Shown here: positions 10,281-22,916 of the stretch, piece by piece | Layout: each line of letters begins with the position of its first letter | How positions within the stretch are numbered: the first letter of the stretch is position 1 | Assembly: GCA_020809705.1 (NCBI GenBank) | Contig: CP085825.1 | Location: 6,634,001-6,698,000 of the forward strand | Direction of reading: 5' to 3' | Origin: Calonectria ilicicola | Taxonomy: Eukaryota > Ascomycota > Sordariomycetes > Hypocreales > Nectriaceae | Length of the DNA: 64,000 nt | Notes under the pieces: model-generated | What the model was told of the DNA's origin: nothing | The model's database searches: none | Seen by the model: only the letters and a program-made list of their open reading frames with translations | Made by a program: the position numbers and the translations under genes

Positions 10281-11373
10281 TTGGGGTACACAACACAGTT
10301 CCCTCCAGGGGACATTAATGACCATATTTAACTACGTAAAATATGGATACAAAGGACCTTGAATTATAAGGATTTGGTATTTTTCTGCAGGAAGGATTGC
10401 TTCGGTTGTAAGTTTTGATGCTCCATGATGTTTTCCGATGGCACATTATGGCGTATACGTGGAATACCAGCTGACCAAGCCTAGGTGATCGGGAGCTCTG
10501 CTGCTTAGTGAGCATTTCGTTGTATGCAGCTCATTAAAGTGGTTCTTGAAGGCTCGATTTGGGCTCATCACATGTCACTGTAGAAGATGGAGACAAAGCC
10601 ATAACTCATGGCACAGGCAAGGGTCAAAGGAATAATCAGATGGGTTTCGATGAACTTCCAATCGCAGTCTAGTCAAGTGCTGTTTTGGGAGGGTGTCACT
10701 ATTATTAGCTTGAGAAGAGGCCGCCACACACGAATATGTCGAAGGGTAGCTTAGTGGCAGGTAATGATGATGCTGTTTTATTCTCTTTCCCATCCCATTT
10801 GCACTGCTATGGGAGAGTGGTGAAGGACGTCTAGGTTTATTGTGCCCCGAATGCTTCACGCAGCAGCAGCACTATCGTGGTCAATATTAAGCCTGCAATC
10901 TTTTAGTTAAAGGCGGAATCTGGCGGCGGAGGAACCATGGAACGGCAGACACTCGGGCGTGATGAGCTCTGAGTCTTTCTCCTTTCTCTCCGGCTTCCGA
11001 TACCCGCACTCCTTGGGACCTTGTTCACGCTGTTGCGGCAATCGGCAATTGTCCCATCGCCCAGCACAGATCGGGCGGGTGAGAGGACCTTGTCCTCGTC
11101 TCTCGACAAGATGAACCACGATGGAGATACATTTCTCAACCATCCCACCAAGCCACTCTTCAAGGTGCGGGTTGTGGAGTGTGGAAAAAAGTCAAGTAGG
11201 GAATCCGCTCGATATTAACGAATATTAATATTCTTCTATACACACATGACTTTCCATCGTGAATTACCCCCACATTTATATAGACCAAAAAACCTTGGAT
11301 ATCATGTTTTGCCTCAAAGGACCCTTCCCTGCGCCGGTTTAACAAAAGAAAAATATTCACAGCGTTTGTGATG
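10281..11373. other. Convergent spacer, no gene seen
   Basis: This 1.1-kb stretch lies between the 3' ends of the zinc-finger-like gene and the ankyrin gene. All frames are short or lack starts. AT-rich sequence at 11215-11240 and 11275-11360 probably belongs to the ankyrin gene's 3' UTR. Confidence 0.5.
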
Positions 11374-14300
11374 CTAATTCAGTTCCTCCACGTATCCAAT
11401 CTGCTGTCTCCCCACCGGCCCTCCAGACGCCAATCGCTTGGCCAGCTTCTCCTGGCTGTCCACAAGCTTCTTCTGCGCCTCGAGCCTCTTCTTGACTCTC
11501 TCATCGGCGCTGCGTTCAATGCGCTCCACCTCCTCGCGCTCGCTGATGCGCAGAGAACTGAGGGCCCTGGCGTTGTCGACGCGCTCCGTGTTCATTCGAG
11601 ACTCCCACTCGAGAACCTTCTTGTGTCGGCTCTCCTCGGACTGGAGCTCTGAGGCAGCCATGGCCTTGGCGCGAGAGAGGGATGCATCCGTGAGGGCGCG
11701 CTGTTCCTGAAGACGCCTCTGAAGCGAGTCTTGGAACATGGCCTCCTCTACCTTGGCCTTGGAGCGTACGCCGGCAATGTCCTCGCTGTGGAGCTTTCGT
11801 CGCCGGGCGTCTTCCATCTCAGCTCTCTGCGCCCAGATTTGCTGCTCCACACCAGCAACTTCCTTGCGGCGAGCAAGGACAATGGCATGATCTTCCGTTT
11901 CTTGCGTGATGCGTCGGATTCGAGCCTTTCTCTCTCGTTCGGCAACCTCGATATCCTCTGGGAGACCGACAGCGTCTTCGGGTTGGTCACCAGAGGTAGC
12001 ATAGTAGACATCAATCGCCCGGTTAGCTCGAAGAAGCGTGAGGAGTTGCTCCTTGTGGTCTGAAGGTGGCATGATCTTCGTAATGTACATAGTTGGAGAG
12101 TAGACGTAATTCCCACTGGTGTATTGGTTGTAAGGTTTGTTAACGTGCTTCCACATGGCTGCCTTCAAAAAGCATCTCGTCGTTGCCACGGGGTCACGAG
12201 CTTCGAAGCACAGGTGGAGAAGTGATTTCCCATGAGATTTAATGGTAAGATCAGATTCCGACTTGACAAGGAAGTTAATAATCTTCCCCATTGCCTTTTC
12301 ACGATCAGGCGTGAAATTATCCATGTTAGACCCGCGAAGACAGACCTCTCCAAGGGCACTCCGGCCATCGTGCAGAGGACTGGGGAAATCGGGATCGTGG
12401 CCGGAATCGACAAGAACCTTGACAGCGGGCAGGTTAAGCTCGCGCGCTGCATTGTGGAGAGACCCGTCATCCTTGGATGGCTCGCCAGCGAGCAGACTCC
12501 CCATAAGTTGGATGGAGAGATCACCACCAATGTCAGTTGCCATTGAAAGCGGGGTGCGACCCGTGGCGTCGGCAACATCAACATCGGCGCCTTCAAGGAC
12601 GAGCATCTTCACTACATCCGGTCTGCGAGCATGGATCGCAGCCATGAGGGGTGTCGAGCAGCTGACAGAAGTCTCGAAGTTGATGTTTGCTAATAGAGTG
12701 TCAGTGAATCTACATGCGAATACTTGGGGTTGTACTGCTTACCTCCACGCTCAATCATCAACTCAATGAGACTGCTGCTAACCCTCTTCTGAGGTTGGAC
12801 GATGGCCCAGAGCAAGAGCGTTACCTCTTCCATGTCTTCGAGGTCTGGATGAATTCGAATTGTTGTTGTTTGGTCATAATAAAAGCCTGCATCGAGAAGG
12901 GACTCGAGCACCTTACGTGACCTCGGATATTGGTTGATGGCTCTGATGAGCACCGGCTCGAGTCCCGGGGCCCGTGCCATGACATCCACCTGCACGTCAC
13001 CATCGTTGTACTCGGTAAAGATCTCAAAAAGCTCTAGCGCCTGATCTTCGGAGATTGAGTTATCGAAGATGTGATCAAATGCGGCAGTGAGGGTCTGAGC
13101 AAGCGGCTCACGGGTGAGGAGCTTCCGCGTCCAAGTCACATTCGCTTTCGAGGCAGCTTGCTTGAGCGCCTCACCATCCATGTAATCAACATCAGCACCA
13201 TGGTCAACCAGCATGTCGACGAACTGGTCTGCGATCGGGGCCGTGTCTGTGTCGCTGTATTGGATCACCAGTGTAAGCGCACCGTTGAGGGCGTCGCCCA
13301 TGGCACCGTTCTCCAACAACAACTTGGCATAGTCCAAGCCATCTGGGGTCAACCATGTGTCAACGTTGTCTTCGATGAACCCTTCTTCGAAGGCAGTGTT
13401 GATGTAATCTTCCTCTACCTCTTCCCGGAGGATAAGCTTGAGGACCGGAACAGATACCCGGCGGGTCACGGCCAGCAACGATTGACAACCATTGGTGAAT
13501 GGGGATGCACCACAGTCGAGGAGGACCTTGATCAATCTTACATCAAGCTGCTCCTCGGCAACGGCCTTGCTCAAGGCGATGTGGACGTCTTCGGTAGCCG
13601 GCATGCCTGCCTTCATCAGATCCTGAACGATATCGTATCGAGTATCACTGCTGAGCTTCCAGCAAGCCTTAAGAGCCCTTAATAGGGTCGGGCCAGATGC
13701 CTTTTTCTGTATAGTCATGTTAGTAACCCCACATGGTGCATGGACGGGAGCTATTACCTGATTTCCGCCTTCATGCCAAAGACCCAGAAGTAATTCCAGA
13801 TTGCCGAGAAAGGCGCTCCTAGTGGCTGCTACCACCGCCTCACCGTTGCTATAATTGGGGTCGGCACCAGCCGCAAGGAGGACCTTGAGTACTTCTTGGC
13901 CGCCTTCCCCGTATCTTGCCGCCGATACGAGCTGGATATCGACCACTTCGCCAGATACTCCCGTATTTAAGAGTTTCTCGAAAATCAAGGCACGCTTACT
14001 AAGGTCTCCGATCTCTGTGGCCGCTTGGAAGCCCCGTTCCAAGGTTTTCGTTTGGGAATTTAAGTCGGATTTAAGAAGGACGTCAAGAACTTCCACAGAG
14101 CCTCCTCGACAGGCTTCAATTATTGCTTGTCCGTCATTTGTTGAGATGTTGGCTCCGTGGGCGATGAGGACATCTCCAAGTTCAAGGTCTCCTTCGCGGG
14201 CTGCTATAAGCAACGCTTTTGAGGCAATTTCTGACGTGACTCCAGCCTTCGCTAATCGAGTGCAGAGTGCAATTCGTACTTTCCAGTCCGTAATCTTGAC

Positions 14301-17003
14301 AGCACGCTCGAGAGCCAGGTCCCGTGTCTCAGAGGTGTGCTTCGTTTGAGCCAGCAACAAACTCAGAATCTCAGGCGACTCCTTTGTCACTGCCAAAGTA
14401 ATTCCCTCGCCATCTGAGGCGTCAGCACCGCTTGCGAGTATATTTATTAAAGAAATATCGCTCGAGTAAGTACCGATGGCGTGATTTAGCGCCCTGTTGA
14501 CTTCGAGAGGATGAGCGCCAGCCCGGACTAGTCGCTTAGAGAATTGAAGTCGATCCATGGGATCTGGGATACGCAAAGCATGCGGCAGAGCCAATGCCAG
14601 CGACGTTGGCGTGATTTCGTGCATGGAGCTGAAAAGAAAATCACAAAGAGGTACGTTTGCTGCTGCTACCACATGGCAAAGCGCTGCCGCCTTGTAAGCG
14701 TTCGGATCAGCACCGTATTTGATCAGTTGCTTCAAAGTAGAAATCGATGCCTGTTTATTGGTATCGCGAATGAGGGACTGTACTTCATGTACAAGCATAC
14801 CACTCATATCTCCCCTTTGGCCCGACTTGGATTGAATTGCACTGAGCTTCCACGTCTTGTTTTCCGTAGATGGCAGAGTTGCCAGCTCGTTGAGGGACAT
14901 GTTAACAGTCTCAGCAGTTGGCTTTCCTAAGCCCAATACTAGCTCAAGGACCTTAGGGTCGGGGTTGTGAACGGCGGTTTTCACAATTGCACCTTCGAGA
15001 GCGTTGACGTTGGCTCTTCCTTGTTCCAAAATGAGAAGTAGAAGCGACATGTCAACAGGCTTCTCAGACAGAGTTGCATGTAGAGCGTCTGCCACTTCGC
15101 CCATGCCAACACTTGCCCCAGAGCGGAATAGGACTGCCATCATGTCATAGCGGGCGCGGTGGTCACCAACCTCCATGACGTCGACAACTCTCGATGCTGC
15201 CGTCTTAGGCGAAGCATTTTTGATCAATAAAGAAAAGAGTGTAAGATCTTTTTGGGCGATTACGGGCTTGAGACCAGCACCATCGTTGTAGTTAATATCC
15301 GCCTTGTTTTTCAGAAGGAGACGAATAAGAGTGTCATCCCGCTGTGCAATATTCGCGGAAATGGCGTCTTGAAGGGCCACGTGCAAAGTTGGTTCCGGAA
15401 GCTCGTTCTTGAGAAACAGCTCAGCTATTGGATATCGGTCCTTGGCAGCCAGGTTCTTTGTCAAGGGGAAAACGAGCGCAAGGGTATCGAGTGACGGTTT
15501 GGCGGCGATAATTGCAGTGACTGATTCCAAGTCGCCTCGCACAACGGCAGTTCGAAGCGCCTCGCCATTCCTATGGTCCGGGGAAGCAACGGCATGGCGA
15601 TTATTCACGCGAGGTTTTCGCTGTTGGATCGAATCAATCGAATCACTTCTCTCAGGGAAGTGGGGGCTTAAAAGCAGATGGACAGCTCGGGAATCCCCGG
15701 CCTGAACTGCATGTATGAGACAATCGCTCAATTGGGGACCATTTGCGCCTTTACGTAGCAAGTGATAAAGTAGAGTATACCGTGTCTCAGGCGATGCTTG
15801 TCTCGGAATTAGAGGTAAGCAGCTTGAAGCCAAAGTAGGGTTGACTGGCGAATTTTCATGCAACAGAGCGCCCACAAGTCCCGATTGACCTTTTGAGACA
15901 GCAGCTTTCAAGGTAGAGGCGTCGTTAGAGTCGACCGAAACTCCATATGACGCGAGAAGGTTGGCCATTTCAAGGAACTGAGAGGAACATGCTACCTCAA
16001 GGGCTTTTGTGAGGGTTGGGCCTTGGGCACCACAGCAAAGCAAAAGCTCAGCAAGCTCAATCTTGAGTGCTGCACTCAGTGCCTTTTGCTGTGTTACAAT
16101 TAGAAAAGCCTCTTCAAGGCCAGGGTTCTGCGGGGGCTTGTTTCCCATGGCCAAGGCGAGGGCAATGTCTCGCCGGCCTGTATGTACTGCAATCTTCAAA
16201 GCCTCGGCCTGGTTGTAGTTGCCATCGGCTGTGGAGCGGGTCAAGTGTAGTACAGCACCGAGACATCCTGCCCTAGTAGCGTCCGTCAAAGACTGAGCTA
16301 CACACTCGGGCGAAGGTCTTCCGTCGGAATGTAGAATCAAGCCAATCATTTTAGATTTCGCAGGAATGACACAGGCCTGGCGAAATGCGTCCTGGCCCTC
16401 TGGGGTCTGTGATGCGTTTGCTCCATACCGCAACAAGAGCTCCACCATTGGTGTATTCCCATTCCGGACGGCAATGGGAAGGCAAGTGTCCAGCGTAAAT
16501 GGGTCGGCGTGGGGAATTAAGATCTGGACCATGTCGATTTGGGCGTTCTCAACAGCCATCTTCAGCAGGCGGGTCCTGTCGCCCACATTTTCGACGCTCT
16601 TCCTTCGAGCCAAAAGTCCCGACCTGCCGGTTTGCATGCCGTACATGTCGACGCCCAAGGCAGCTAATCTAGCGATGAGGGCCTCAGCTACGCCGGGCGA
16701 ACCTTTGTTGCCGACCCATTGGCTCAAGATGTCGAGAATATCTTTGGTATCATAACCCTTTCGACCCTTGAGGTTGCCTGACGAGAAGGCCCGCGAGAGG
16801 GTGCCCTTGTGTCGGTGCTGGGCAATTTCGTTGGATCGTCTCAGTAAAAGGTCGTCTGCGGTCAAGTCGTCATTGGGGGATCGGAACGACGGCGGGTTCT
16901 GAGGTCGATTGAGCGGCACTGGGGCGGGCGGTAGAATGAGGTCCCATTGTTCAGACAGCTGAATGATGCGCCGTTGGCGATAGTCAGCTGATGGGGGAGG
17001 CAT
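11374..17003 (-). CDS. Giant ankyrin-repeat protein with C-terminal coiled coil
   Basis: The model joins exons 17003-13758, 13706-12743 and 12689-11374 into 1841 aa. Intron 1 (13707-13757) is 51 bp, has GTAATA..ACAG borders and an ideal TACTAAC branch, and contains no stop. Intron 2 (12690-12742) is 53 bp with a GTAAGC donor. A basic N-terminus (~100 aa) is followed by some 40 degenerate ankyrin-type units of about 33 residues, visible as repeated 'LLLxxGAdxn..dG.AL..A...g', e.g. LLLRYGANAS, LLDCGASPF, MLVDHGADVDYMDGEALKQA and VLEGADVDVADATGRTPLSMA. After them comes a highly charged helix of about 190 residues (AERERKARIRRITQETEDHA through EEVERIERSADERVKKRLEA), a clear coiled coil. Such proteins are scaffolds; no enzyme domain is visible and partners are unknown. 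Most repeats lack the canonical TPLH, so sequence-profile searches may under-count them. Confidence 0.88.
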
Positions 17004-19261
17004 GTCGCAATCGGTGTGGCATCTGGATGCCGTCCTGAAGCTTGGGGGAGGAAGCAGCCAGGAGGTCGACGGATGTTGAGTTGAGAAAAAGGTGAAGTCG
17101 TCAAGAAGAGGCGCAGTCAGTTGGGGTTAACTAACAGACGAGGGGCTGTCGGGGTCCGGCAAGCGACGATCAGTTGAGCTGTGTAGCCCTGGCAAGTCGT
17201 CCAGGTTGATGGATGTACGGGAAGGATATAGTTAACGCTGCGAGGGGCCAACAAGGGACAAAATATGGCAGCCTAGCTCCTAGCTCTCCCAAAAACCCTG
17301 CGCCCAATCCCGGCCACATCGTAAAAATTCACAGTACGCGCACAGCTGGAGAGAGATGTCATGGCCTCCACCAGTATTCGGAGCTAGAGGTTCCTCTTCC
17401 AGTGCTGGATGGAGGGGTTCGTGCATGGGCAGCTAAACCCTCTAGGGACACCATCGAGCGAGCCCACTGCGAATCCACTGTGAGTCCACTAAGCCAGAAT
17501 GGGTGGGGCGCACTACTGCGCCACTGCCGCAAGGTGGTCCTGGGGAAGGCCAGCGGGCAGTCCACCAGCCGCCCTGAGGCCAGAGCCAGAGCCAGCGCCT
17601 GGAAGTTGATGAATGACATTTCGCCAGCACCCTGTTTTTCAGCGCCTACAGCAATTAGCGGCTGACTGAGTTACATTATCACAGGATCCTTATTTTACTT
17701 TTGCCCTCTTCTTCGCCTTAGCCGTCATCGGGTATTCCGCCTTCATATCGTATTCCTTCACGTCTCCCTCCCCACTCAGCGCGGCGCCCTGGCATTGGCA
17801 ATTGGGGATTGTCGCTAGGGGGGGCTTCCCGCAGACGACTATTTGCTGTGCCGCGAGAGCCGTGGCGACGATCGGGACTGTTAGCGCCCAGCTGGCACCC
17901 CTGTTGGCGTGTCGTGTACCTGGGAGTCCCATCATGACATGTCGTGTTGCGTCGAGCTGCTTTGAATGCCATCAGGACACGAGCTTGGCTGGCAACGCAA
18001 GCACCCATTGACCGCCTCAAGCACGAGCAAATCGCATGGCTTCATGGGCTTAATTTTCCCTGATTCTTGATGCGAGCGTTAGTCTGGGCCCTGGGCCTGG
18101 GGCCTGGGGCCTGGGGGGGGGCTGCCATGCCATGCAAGGCCCAAGCCCCAAACGTGGTACGCTAGGGTCTGGCTCAGCACAGCCCCCTCCTCCTCCTCAC
18201 ATCATGACATCGCCGTCGTCGAGGTGCCTCGCCGCCAAGGCCATGACCGTGCGTGTGCGTGGCCCGGAGAATGAGGCGGTAACGAGCGATTAACGTCCCT
18301 ACGCCTGGATCACTGGAGAAAACCTTAAAAGTATCATTTCGCCGAGCAACGGTCTAGAAAAAAAATTGCCTTCCATGGCCAGATAGAACGTGGCTAGAGC
18401 GACACGTATCGGACCATGCGCGATGGCGCCGCAGAGGGAGAGGGACGGCGTTGGAGGAGCAGACTCGGTGAGTGTTACGCAATCAGCGCCCACCATTCTC
18501 GTATGTGCAACAACACATTGCCAAATTCGTCACCTTGGCGTCAAGCGCTTGCGTGTTTTCGCTTTCGTCGCATCTTTTTCCCTCCCGGACCATCCGATCT
18601 ACGATCCCAACTCGCGCGGTCGGCTCATATCCCGAAGGGTTTTTTCATCCCACTAGAGTTTTGGACATGTTGAAACAAATTGCCCCCCCACGCCACATGG
18701 CATGGAATTTTATATTAGCCCAACTTCTGTCAACGTTAAATCTAGCCACCCGGACAGGCCCAGCTGATATATTTTTATATACGACGTGGGCCCGCGCCCA
18801 CAAAATTGATTGAAATCCATCTCAAGTGCTCAAGCCACAGGGACGGCTTGCGTCTGTGCAACCCAATGGCCCAGCTGCCCATCCTTATCAAATCCACGAG
18901 GCGGGTGCGGCTCTGTGCGTTTTCTGTGGACGAAAACGTCATTTCACTGTCCATGCTTGGTTCGCCGATGCGCCTTCGCGCCCTGTGAGACCCGAGCGTG
19001 GAGAAGATTAGGATACGGGTTAATCTTTTCGTCCCTGCTAATCAGCGTCCTAAGAACTGCACTACCCGCGTTAATGCACGATTCCATTCTTAATCAATTT
19101 TCATATACACACTGATGAATTCATACTCTGGCTGATCAGTTGCCATGGTGCGAATGCAGGTGTCATCACTCAACTGACCAGCGTCGGCCCGAGCTAGCCT
19201 ATGTCCGAATAGGATTTCGGTACTTTTCTGGAATGTAACATGAGTAGCCAACAAGATCCTA
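17004..19261. other. Upstream region of the ankyrin gene; no gene seen
   Basis: The 2.2-kb stretch upstream of the ankyrin start contains a G-rich tandem tract at 18085-18121 and Ala/Cys-rich minus-strand frames at 17690-18020 that lack support. No splice-consistent model could be built. Confidence 0.5.
18085..18121 (+). repeat. G-rich tandem repeat (GGGGCCT)n, potential G-quadruplex
   Basis: GGG-CCCT-GGG-CCT-GGGG-CCT-GGGG-CCT-G9 gives five G-runs separated by 3-4 nt loops, matching the G3+N1-7 quadruplex pattern. It lies about 1.1 kb upstream of the ankyrin gene start, in non-coding sequence. Confidence 0.75.
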
Positions 19262-20293
19262 GTCGTGACAAACTTTCCTTGCTTGGTAGTCTTTTAGCCT
19301 TATCGAGAGCTTGCTGGTCTGTCTCGAAATGCAACCACAGATTCCTTCGACTCTAGGGTGGGTGGGTATGCCGCATCCAACCAAATCGTCCATGATGTCA
19401 AAGACGGTCATCGCATGAAAAATGTAACCTTGGATGTTCGGCTAAATTCTTATTTGCAAAATAGTGCCTACAGGCTTTTCTACAGTTTTGGGCATGTTCG
19501 CAACAGCCTCTTGGCGGATGCGATCCTTGGCAACTAAGATCTACTGGCGACGGGTCCTCCCATTTTCACCTCCACTTGGCAAACCCCAATGCCAAGAACA
19601 AACTGAGTGCCAATTAAACCTGGAAAAAATTGTTATCCGTCTCTATACGAACAGCCATTTACCCTTGACATCAATAGGTCCACTTCCCACTCGTCTTGGT
19701 AGTTGGTGTACTGTTTACAGCGCGATTGTAAATTCTCAAACTCCGACGGCTGGTATTTTTGATCCCATGTAACATTTTCACGGATGATCCGCAAGATCAT
19801 CAGTAAATTACTCAGTTGAATGTGACAGAAATAACCCAAACTAGTGGGATATGATGACCTGATTTTATTCCCCGAAGCGTTTTTGAAGGTGAAGCTGTCC
19901 ATCTTTGCCTATGTAATGCGGCTGAATTAACACTACAATAGAAGCACGGTGCCGAGGTTGCACAATCGCAAAGATGACTCCCATTTTTTGGGCCGCACTC
20001 ACGAGGGTTTTGTCCGTTAATGTTTGGTCCTCGAGCTGGAATTGAAATTACATGGCTGGCACGTCGGTGCACTTCACAATATCATAGCTCCTGGCCCTTC
20101 CGCATAGGCTGTCACCAAGCGAATCGTACCCAAACTCCCAGCCCTGCAACATTTTGGGAATCAAGTCTCGTGCTATACCTCCAATATTATATTTAGTATT
20201 TCGAGAGAGGGCCAATTCTTCACTAGGTGGCGAAACTACCCTTCCACAATCCCCGAACGCATTGTTGAATTGACAAAGGGCCTTAACGAACAA
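19262..20293 (-). pseudogene. Decayed gene relic, family not recognised
   Basis: One minus-strand frame reads protein-like for over 300 codons but is broken by about ten stops. Its best part, before and after a TAA at 20048-20050, includes GGIARDLIPKMLQGWEFGYD, SYDIVKCTDVPAM, FQLEDQTLTDKTLVSAAQKM, GVIFAIVQPRHRASIVVLIQ and IGKDGQLHLQKRFGE. After further stops the same frame still reads MGSKIPAVGV, VGSGPIDVKGKW, ILVAKDRIRQEAVANMPKTV and FHAMTVFDIMDDL. That the frame is kept while stops pile up suggests base substitutions rather than indels. This would suit C-to-T decay such as RIP, though I have not computed indices. I cannot name the ancestral protein. Limits are approximate and it should not be annotated as a working gene. 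Confidence 0.6.
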
Positions 20294-20796
20294 GGATTAG
20301 ATCGACTATAGACCCTGAAAAGCTAGGATCACATTACCAAGATGCTAAGAACTGCTAATGAACCTAGACCAAAAATAAAATACTATTTATGATTTTCATA
20401 TAAATTAATATCAGAGCCCAGCTATCAAATAGTCGGATCCAATCGGGCCCTCTGTGTCCGAGGTGTGCGCCTCATTGGATAGTATTATACGAGTGAGCAG
20501 GCTGGAATCTTGCCTCCGATTTTGAATGGTGATGAGAAGAATAAGATCTACAACGAATGAAAACATAGTCCACTGATGAAAGCGCAGAGTATGGAGCTAA
20601 GAAAGAGGACGAAGAAAGCCGAATGGCTTCTGGTTAGGATCACAGCAATGGGGGAATGAAAATAATTGATAGAAGACTTGAAATAATAAGGACTACTAAG
20701 TGATTCGAATGAGTGAAATTAGGCCATTAACAGGTTCTTTCTTTCAAATACAATGACCATCTTCTTCCTCTTACCCGTTATAGAGGGTCTTTGAAA

Positions 20797-22916
20797 CTAA
20801 ACAGAGTATGCTCTCCGCCTTGAGCTAGGTGTGGGCAATACTGCATCCTCGTGAGATGGTTGATTTTCAATGTCAACACCTGCGACATCCAACAGAGGGA
20901 TGGAAGACTCTGAGCTATAGTCTTGTTTCTGTATTTGAAGATTTATGTCATCTTCTGCGGCTGTCAATTCGTACAATAGTGGCCATTGGTCCTGTCCGAA
21001 CAGACTTTTCACGATTAGACGCACGTACTTGTCTGTCAGCTCGGCCAGCTCCTCTTGCTCTTCGCTATCACCCACTACATTGATGGAGGACAATTGAGAG
21101 GGCGAGTTTTTGCTGGGAGTGTACGAGGCATGTAGCAGGCCCCCTGGTTCCAGCCATCCACCCGGTTTGATTCTATAAAAAACTAGAAAGATCATTTGCT
21201 GTGTCATCAACGTGAGTATAACCATGGGAACAGCTATTACTATCCACTGTCACTGATGGTTCGGTCCGGATACGTATATCTGCCATTGCATACGAGTTGA
21301 GCGAATAAGGATGCCATCGTGCGTCTTCATCGTCCAGTTGGCGGCTGATAGGTGATTCTGCACAAGCACACTAATTACAGGGGCAATGGCCTCTGAATCA
21401 GATCTGAATTGAGGATGCTGCCGTGATAGCGTGCGGGCACCCATCACAAGGTGCGGCACGACCCCATTCCTAGGGACAACACCATTCAGCATTGGGAGAG
21501 TGTCGTTGAAATGCTTGGTAAGCCCGGAGGTGATCAAAGCATCAGCGGTGCTAGTATTAATGCTCGTAGGCACTTCTGATTGTTTCCCAAAGGTGTTGGC
21601 AAGAGAAAACGATGGGTCACTATTATTAGTGATGCATGTTGCTACAGGGACGATGATCTGTGAAAAAGTAACTTGGCAAGAAGCACCGTGGAATCTTAGA
21701 CCAAGAGGACCCGTGAGACCACTGGTTCCTATTAATACAGAGAAGGAATTCTTGCTCTGCCTTGCGTCTCGTTGGATTGTGATTTCGTTGTCGGATATGC
21801 CCTTGGCAGTCCCGTGGTTGCAGACTGTTGTAAGTAACGGGAGAGTGAGTCTAACCTCACCCTTGAAGCCCGTTGCATATTTAGAGAATGTTTTGCTATT
21901 ATTCTTCTGCTCATAAAATAGCTCTGTAATAGCAGGCGGATGAAGAGAGATGGTCCGGGCTCCTGGGCCATTGGTGCTGGTATACACTGCTGTCTGATAC
22001 GAGGGCGTCCATACTGCATACCAATCTTGAACTGTCGTATTGAATGAGCGTGGGAGATTCGTCAGTGCAGAAAATGCGCCCTGGGTTGAGATGGCACCAG
22101 CTATCTCACCAGTGGCACTGTTATCCAGCAGGGGCAGTCCGTCCTCATCTGTCTCGAATTTGTCTAGAGTAATGAACTCAAGTCCTAAGATCATATCTTG
22201 GGCCCAGTTAACACTGGAGATTGTTTTTAGTGGTGCTTGCATTGAATAGTCACTGGTATCCATGTCGGATGCTTCAGCGGGATACCAGCGTTGCTTAGGC
22301 CACCCGATAACGTTGAGGCTTGAACCCAAAACCAAGACGCATGTTGAGATAATCAAAGTGACAAAGAGTCTCAGAATACTTGATTTGACGCTTGATGGTC
22401 GTTGGATCATGCCGTAAAAAGATGTCATAGCCGCCCACGGCTTTGTCATCTCATCCTTCAACTGTGTATCGCGGATGGTTGCTCCAACACTGGGTTGGAT
22501 CATCCACATCGTGTTGTACAAGGTGGCGATGCGTTCGATCACACCCTGAACGGCCATATCAATAGCCTTGTTTACCAAACCGATGTCAAAAATTCCCGAT
22601 TCAGCATCAAGGGTAAAGCCGTATACTTTGAATGGCTCTAAAGCCCAATACTGTTGCTTCAAGCCGAGTGAGGTAGCGCTGCAACTAAATCAGAACAGGC
22701 TTCGGTCACAACTGACCATCCAATCACTTACAGCATTAAAACCGCAAAAGCAAAAATTGGAGGAAGAAGGTCTAATATCCAGGCTCTAGAATCCCGCAAG
22801 CCGAAAGTTGAGATCCTTTCGCACTCGCTCGGATACGGCAAAGATAGCACGCTCAGAACAGCACGTAGCGGGCATGTATCCCACCAAGGCGCGGAAAGCT
22901 TATTTCTAATCGCCAT
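20797..22916 (-). CDS. Fungal polytopic membrane protein (DUF3176-like), interrupted by in-frame TGA
   Basis: Exon 1 is 22916-22732 (ATG, MAIRNKLSAPWW). A 47-bp intron (22685-22731, GTAAGT..TTTAG) joins it in frame to a long second exon from 22684. Predicted membrane segments are ILDLLPPIFAFAVLMLC, LRLFVTLIISTCVLVLG and, near the end, WIVIAVPMVILTLMT. Between them is a large, probably extracytoplasmic loop with many N-x-S/T sites (NTTV, NNSK). The layout, short N-terminal helices, a big Asn-glycosylation-rich loop and a last helix before a cytosolic tail, resembles fungal DUF3176 proteins, but that is a tentative match. A TGA at 21250-21252 ends the frame after 539 aa; the same frame then continues for 150 good residues including the last helix. 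It may be a nonsense allele, a readthrough gene or a sequence error. Function is unknown. Confidence 0.65.

Noticed and set aside
17690..17935. Minus-strand Ala/Cys-containing small frame that could be a secreted peptide
   Set aside because: No true signal peptide at the N-terminus, Lys-rich end, overlaps other equally good frames.
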